A stretch of DNA of 64,000 nt, from positions 1 through 64,000 of the forward strand of contig JAHCHY010000015.1 in assembly GCA_026129485.1 (NCBI GenBank), written 5' to 3'. Numbering within the stretch: the stretch's first letter is position 1; every line of letters starts with the position of its first letter. Source of the DNA: Cyclobacteriaceae bacterium. GTDB taxonomy: Bacteria > Bacteroidota > Bacteroidia > Cytophagales > Cyclobacteriaceae. Position numbers and translations under genes: made by a program. The notes under the pieces were generated by a model. The model was not told the origin of the DNA. It saw only the letters and a list, made by a program, of their open reading frames with translations, and searched no databases. Shown here piece by piece: positions 60,602 through 64,000 of the stretch.

Positions 60602-62281
60602 ATGAAAAACCTGCTCCCCGCCTTCATCCTGCTTCTTCTTTTCGCATCGTGTCAAAAACAAAAATTCGATACTATCATTCGCGGAGGCACCGTGTACGAT
60701 GGCTCCGGTAAACCCGGGATGGTAACCGATGTGGGCATCAATGCCGATACGATTGCTTTTATAGGGGATCTTTCCAAAGCCGAAGGCAAAACTGAAATCA
60801 ATGCAACGGGTCTGGCTGTGGCTCCAGGCTTTATTAACATGCTGAGCTGGGCAACGGAAACGCTGATCATCGATGGAAAATCGCAGGCTGACATCCGGCA
60901 GGGCGTAACACTCGAAGTGTTTGGCGAAGGCTGGAGCATGGGGCCTTTAAACGATGCCATGAAGGCCGACATGCGGGCTGACATGCAGCGCAACCCCGAT
61001 TGGAAATTTGAAGTGGATTGGACGAGCTTAGGCGAATATTTAGAGTCCTTGGAGCGGAGAGGCATTTCACCCAATGTAGCTTCGTTTGTTGGCGCTACTA
61101 CCGTGCGCATTCACGAGCTGGGCTATGCCAACCGTTTGCCTAATGCTTTTGAGCTTGCGCGTATGAAAGCGCTGGTGATGCAGGCTATGGAAGAAGGTGC
61201 GCTGGGTGTGGGCTCATCGCTTATTTATGCGCCCGCCAATTATTCTTCAACCGAAGAGCTGATTGAATTAAATAAAGTAGCCGGAGAATACGGGGGCATG
61301 TACATTACCCACATGCGCAGCGAAGGCGATAATATTTTTGCGGCCGTGGATGAAACGATTCGAATTGCACGTGAAGCAAAGCTGCCTGCCGAAATCTATC
61401 ACCTGAAAATGGCCGGACAAAAAAACTGGAACAAGCTCGATTCGGTTCTGGCGATGATCGATCAGGCCAATCGATCCGGGATAAAAATTACAACCGATAT
61501 GTATAATTACATTGCGGGGGCCACTGGCCTGGATGCTTCTATGCCGCCCTGGGTGCAGGAGGGAGGAATAAAGGAATGGATAAAAAGATTACAGGATCCG
61601 AAAATACGCAAGCGGGTATTAGACGAAATGCGCAAGCCTGCTGATAAATGGGAGAACCTGTTACTGATGGCTGGCGGGCCTGACCAGGTGTTGCTGTTAG
61701 ACTTTGCCAATGATTCACTCAAGCAGTTTATTGGTAAAACGTTGGCCGAGGTTTCAAAAATTTATGGTAAGAGCCCGGAAGAAACGGCCATGGACCTGGT
61801 GATTGCCGACAGCACCCGTGTGGGTACGGCTTACTTTATGATGAGTGAAGAAAATGTAAAACGACAAATCGCGTTGCCCTACATGAGCTTTGGCTCGGAT
61901 GCCGGCTCACCCGCTACCGAAGGCGTATTCCTCAAGTCCAGCAACCACCCGCGCGCCTATGGTAACTTTGTACGTTTGTTGGGTAAGTATGTACGCGATG
62001 AAAAAGTAATTCCGATGGAAGAAGCTATTCGCAAGCTTACCTCGCTGCCGGCTTCCAATCTAAAGATACAAAAACGAGGTTCGTTAACGCCCGGCTATTA
62101 TGCCGATGTGGTGGTATTCGATCCGCAGACCATACAGGATCATGCTACATTTGAGCAGCCGCACCAATACAGCACCGGTATGCGACATGTGCTTGTAAAT
62201 GGCACGCTGGTTTTGAAAGAAGGCGAGCACACCGGGGCAAAACCGGGGAGAGTAGTAAGAGGGCCGGGGTGGAGGAAATAA
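60602..62281 (+). CDS. D-aminoacylase-like amidohydrolase lipoprotein
   Basis: The 559-residue lipoprotein (lipobox FASC, Cys17) belongs to the N-acyl-D-amino-acid deacylase family: FDTIIRGGTVYDGSGKPG, GVTLEVFGEGWSMGPL, ITHMRSEGDNIF, EIYHLKMAG, and the C-terminal ADVVVFDP. The usual HxH pair after PGFI is replaced (APGFINMLSWATETL), so metal binding must differ from canonical enzymes. The GSDAGSP motif with the catalytic aspartate is present. It may hydrolyse N-acyl-D-amino acids or cyclic amides in the periplasm. Confidence 0.88.
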   Translation: MKNLLPAFILLLLFASCQKQKFDTIIRGGTVYDGSGKPGMVTDVGINADTIAFIGDLSKAEGKTEINATGLAVAPGFINMLSWATETLIIDGKSQADIRQGVTLEVFGEGWSMGPLNDAMKADMRADMQRNPDWKFEVDWTSLGEYLESLERRGISPNVASFVGATTVRIHELGYANRLPNAFELARMKALVMQAMEEGALGVGSSLIYAPANYSSTEELIELNKVAGEYGGMYITHMRSEGDNIFAAVDETIRIAREAKLPAEIYHLKMAGQKNWNKLDSVLAMIDQANRSGIKITTDMYNYIAGATGLDASMPPWVQEGGIKEWIKRLQDPKIRKRVLDEMRKPADKWENLLLMAGGPDQVLLLDFANDSLKQFIGKTLAEVSKIYGKSPEETAMDLVIADSTRVGTAYFMMSEENVKRQIALPYMSFGSDAGSPATEGVFLKSSNHPRAYGNFVRLLGKYVRDEKVIPMEEAIRKLTSLPASNLKIQKRGSLTPGYYADVVVFDPQTIQDHATFEQPHQYSTGMRHVLVNGTLVLKEGEHTGAKPGRVVRGPGWRK

Positions 62282-62399
62282 GTGCCGGGAATAGGGGAGG
62301 CTTTATAGCTCTCCTTCACAGCAGACCTTGTGAAAGATGTGTAAGAAATAACGCAGGGTGATGTTTCCTGCTTTAAACGGGTTTTTTGAATTGAGGAAA

Positions 62400-62804
62400 C
62401 TAAGCCGCAACAGGTGTGCGCAACCCTAACGATTCAAGCCCCGGGCTGGTATTATACCGCGAAGGTGCGCAACCGGCAAATTTTTTAAAGTCGTTGATCA
62501 GGTGAGCCTGGTCGTGGTAGCCCAGCTCAACTACAATATCCATCATGTCGCAATTGTTCTTTAACATGGTTACGGTTCGGTTAAACCGTAGCCGTTGCAT
62601 GTATTTTTTAGGAGATACACCGGTTGCAGTCTGAAATCTTTTTTCGAGGTAGCGTTCGCTTATGCCAAGCTGCTGAGCTAACTGGCCAATGCGCACATCA
62701 CTTTCTTCATGCATTTTTTGCAGGGCCTGCTGTATAATTAAATTGGCTTTGGATGATTTGGCAGGGTCGGGGTTTACCGCGTAAATCGACTGGTGGCTTA
62801 ACAT
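62400..62804 (-). CDS. Short AraC-type HTH protein
   Basis: The 134-residue protein is little more than an AraC DNA-binding domain (SDVRIGQLAQQLGISERYLEKRFQTATGVSPKKYMQRLRFNRTVTML and IVVELGYHDQAHLINDFKKFAGCAPSRY). Full AraC-type regulators have a ligand domain of 150 or more residues before it, but here only about 25 residues precede the helix-turn-helix. No in-frame upstream sequence suggests a lost domain. It may be a truncated gene or a genuine small regulator. A solo end of the composite repeat lies upstream. Confidence 0.75.
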   Translation of the reverse strand: MLSHQSIYAVNPDPAKSSKANLIIQQALQKMHEESDVRIGQLAQQLGISERYLEKRFQTATGVSPKKYMQRLRFNRTVTMLKNNCDMMDIVVELGYHDQAHLINDFKKFAGCAPSRYNTSPGLESLGLRTPVAA

Positions 62805-62918
62805 GCTTCAAAGGTTTACCAGCAGCATCCGGTTGCTGCTGCACACCAAATTGAAGATTCAAACCATGCTTGGGGACACCGTTGCGTAAGTGTGGCAGAT
62901 GGCTTAGCAAGTGTACGC

Positions 62919-62938
62919 TTTTTTAGAGATGCCCTTAA
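62919..62938. repeat. Solo terminal repeat of the composite element
   Basis: TTTTTTAGAGATGCCCTTAA matches the right end of copy 2 (47654-47673) in 18 of 19 positions over TTTTTAGAGATGCC(T/C)TTAA. No second end or core is nearby. It lies directly after the stop codon of the LytTR gene. Confidence 0.6.
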
Positions 62939-62939
62939 C

Positions 62940-63710
62940 CTAAAGCGGGAGGCGGGCTACCAGGCCGGCCTTTTTCCGTGCGGAGACTTCTATCTCTGTG
63001 CCATCGTGCATTACCACCACACCGCCCTGGCCTTTCCGGTATTCCCTTATGTGCGCGAGGTTAACCATGTGCCCGTGATGCACCCGCACAAAAGTTTCGG
63101 CTGCCAGAAGCGCTTCGTATTCTTTCAGGGTTTTGGAAACCAGGATGGGCGGCTCATCTTCTATGTGAAAGCGCGTGTAATTGCTGTCGGATTCGAGCCG
63201 GGTAATTTTACCAAGCTCAACAAGCCGGTATCCCGTTAAGGTAGGCAAGGCCAGCTTTTCCACCTGTTGCTGGCTGCCGCGAACCTGCCTGAGCAGGATT
63301 TCGATTTGCTGCAGCGAAGTTCTGATATGCGCCTGTTCGCGGAAGCGGTTTATCGAATCCACCAGGTCGGCCACGCCAACGGGTTTAAGCAGATAGTTCA
63401 GCGCGTTAAACTGGAAAGCGCGCAACGCATACTTATCGTATGCTGTGGTAAAGATCACTTCAAAGTTAAAGTCGCGGCAACGCTGCAATACCGAAAACCC
63501 GTCTTCACCGGGCATGTTTACATCGAGGAAGACTAATTGGGGTTGGTGTGTATGAATAGCGTTTACACCCGCAGCAGCCGAATGACAGGTTTCAATAATA
63601 TCAACATCGGGGCAATGGTCGTTCAGCTTGGCCCGTAGCGAGTCGATGCACGGTGGCTCATCATCTATAATTACAGAGCGGATAAGGCGGGTTGAAGCAG
63701 GCACAACCAA
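62940..63710 (-). CDS. LytTR-family response regulator
   Basis: The 256-residue protein has a receiver domain (VIIDDEPPCIDSL, phospho-acceptor D63 in LVFLDVNMPGEDG, KPV near 110) and a C-terminal LytTR DNA-binding domain (LVELGKITRLESDSNYTRFHIEDE, FVRVHHGHMVNLAHI). A TTG start at 63710 or GTG at 63704 is needed, because an in-frame stop lies just upstream. It starts 12 bases after the stop of the sensor-kinase gene and is probably its partner. Targets are unknown. Confidence 0.9.
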   Translation of the reverse strand: MVVPASTRLIRSVIIDDEPPCIDSLRAKLNDHCPDVDIIETCHSAAAGVNAIHTHQPQLVFLDVNMPGEDGFSVLQRCRDFNFEVIFTTAYDKYALRAFQFNALNYLLKPVGVADLVDSINRFREQAHIRTSLQQIEILLRQVRGSQQQVEKLALPTLTGYRLVELGKITRLESDSNYTRFHIEDEPPILVSKTLKEYEALLAAETFVRVHHGHMVNLAHIREYRKGQGGVVVMHDGTEIEVSARKKAGLVARLPL

Positions 63711-63722
63711 AGATAATCATTA

Positions 63723-64000
63723 TCAGGCGGTAGCGGCAATAGTTTTTTGAAGGTGTACGATAACTTCCGTGCCGGCCGCTTCGCCCTGCGCATCGGTAAG
63801 ATCGTTTACTTCAACTTTTGCCGACACATGATGGGATGTGGACAGCAGGCTAAGGCGTTCGGCTGTAATGCGTGTACCCATCGACTGGTGGCTTTGCGGG
63901 TTGATAAGCTTATGCTGTGCGGCTGCCTTACGGCCTATCCCGTTATCGCGGATGGTTACTACAATGTTACCGGGCTTTCCGGTTACGTCAATTGTAATTT
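63723..64000 (-). CDS. LytS-type sensor histidine kinase, 3' end
   Basis: On the minus strand the frame is open to the window edge and ends with a TGA at 63723-63725. The visible 92 residues are the C-terminal ATPase part: VVTIRDNGIGRKAAAQH (G1-type box) and HQSMGTRITAERL, the family's G2-type box. LytS/YehU-type kinases of this kind pair with LytTR regulators, and the partner is encoded 12 bases downstream. The start and sensor domain lie outside the window. Confidence 0.85.
   Translation of the reverse strand, partial: ITIDVTGKPGNIVVTIRDNGIGRKAAAQHKLINPQSHQSMGTRITAERLSLLSTSHHVSAKVEVNDLTDAQGEAAGTEVIVHLQKTIAATA

Noticed and set aside
1-64000. CRISPR array, rRNA operon, prophage or complete IS element
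   Set aside because: No regularly spaced direct repeats, no rRNA sequence, no phage structural genes and no transposase with a DDE domain were seen; the only transposase-like sequence is the zinc ribbon in the receptor fusion.

Overview
The window reads as a chromosomal segment of a Bacteroidota bacterium, most likely from the Cytophagales. The support is direct. There are two SusC/SusD pairs, a GldH gliding lipoprotein, and several families largely confined to this phylum (two DUF4199, two DUF4252, DUF2007). The tmRNA tag reads GENNYAMAA. Promoters fit the phylum's pattern, a -7 box TAnnTTTG with TTG(C/A) or TTTG about 18-19 bases upstream. No rRNA, CRISPR array, complete insertion sequence, integrase or phage module is visible.

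Layout. 1-3.6 kb: a tightly packed + strand run (3' end of a DHH phosphoesterase, two FKBP isomerase lipoproteins, rdgB, uridine kinase). 3.6-9.1 kb: secDF and an OmpR-type two-component pair, then a spacer that may encode a small RNA. 9.1-12.6 kb: minus-strand gldH, a RicT-like PSP1 protein, purD and an IscA-like protein. 12.7-15.5 kb: a + strand run ending in dtd. 15.5-18.2 kb: AT-rich minus-strand accessory genes (an HhH-GPD-like pair, an ankyrin protein, a DUF1801 protein) separated by hairpins and inverted repeats. 18.3-29.8 kb: a glycan-use locus with an unusual membrane sensor joined to a transposase-type zinc ribbon, SusC, SusD, a SusE-like lipoprotein and two GH30 hydrolases. 30.0-34.7 kb: a second, convergent SusC/SusD pair. 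35-41 kb: a pentameric ligand-gated ion channel homologue, an S9 peptidase, a small membrane protein and an OmpA-family protein. 41-43 kb: an AT-rich AraC/SDR pair bounded by inverted repeats. 43-47.5 kb: ECF sigma, probable anti-sigma, DUF4252 proteins and an ABC exporter. 47.7-57.4 kb: mostly housekeeping genes (ssb, a cation exporter, a BatA-like protein, a dihydroorotase-like protein, DUF4199 proteins, a glycosyltransferase) plus an NYN-domain gene. 57.5-64 kb: tmRNA, tRNA-Arg, a Gfo/Idh/MocA oxidoreductase, a D-aminoacylase-like protein and a LytTR/LytS-type pair that runs off the window.

How parts work together. The 18-30 kb locus would bind a glycan (SusD, SusE), import it (SusC) and cleave it outside or in the periplasm (two GH30 enzymes). 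The upstream 7TMR-DISM/zinc-ribbon protein is positioned to sense and regulate, which is inference. A beta-1,6-glucan substrate is the best guess from GH30 precedent and is not proven.

The most promising unexplained signals are: (1) the receptor/transposase zinc-ribbon fusion; (2) a family of attC-like hairpin sites (plus-strand AACGG...CCC(T/G)TGTT) directly after minus-strand accessory genes at three places, with matching inverted repeats bounding single genes or gene pairs, suggesting an integrase-less cassette system; (3) a structured segment between a promoter and the tmRNA; (4) a composite inverted-repeat element with a conserved core, found twice plus a solo end.
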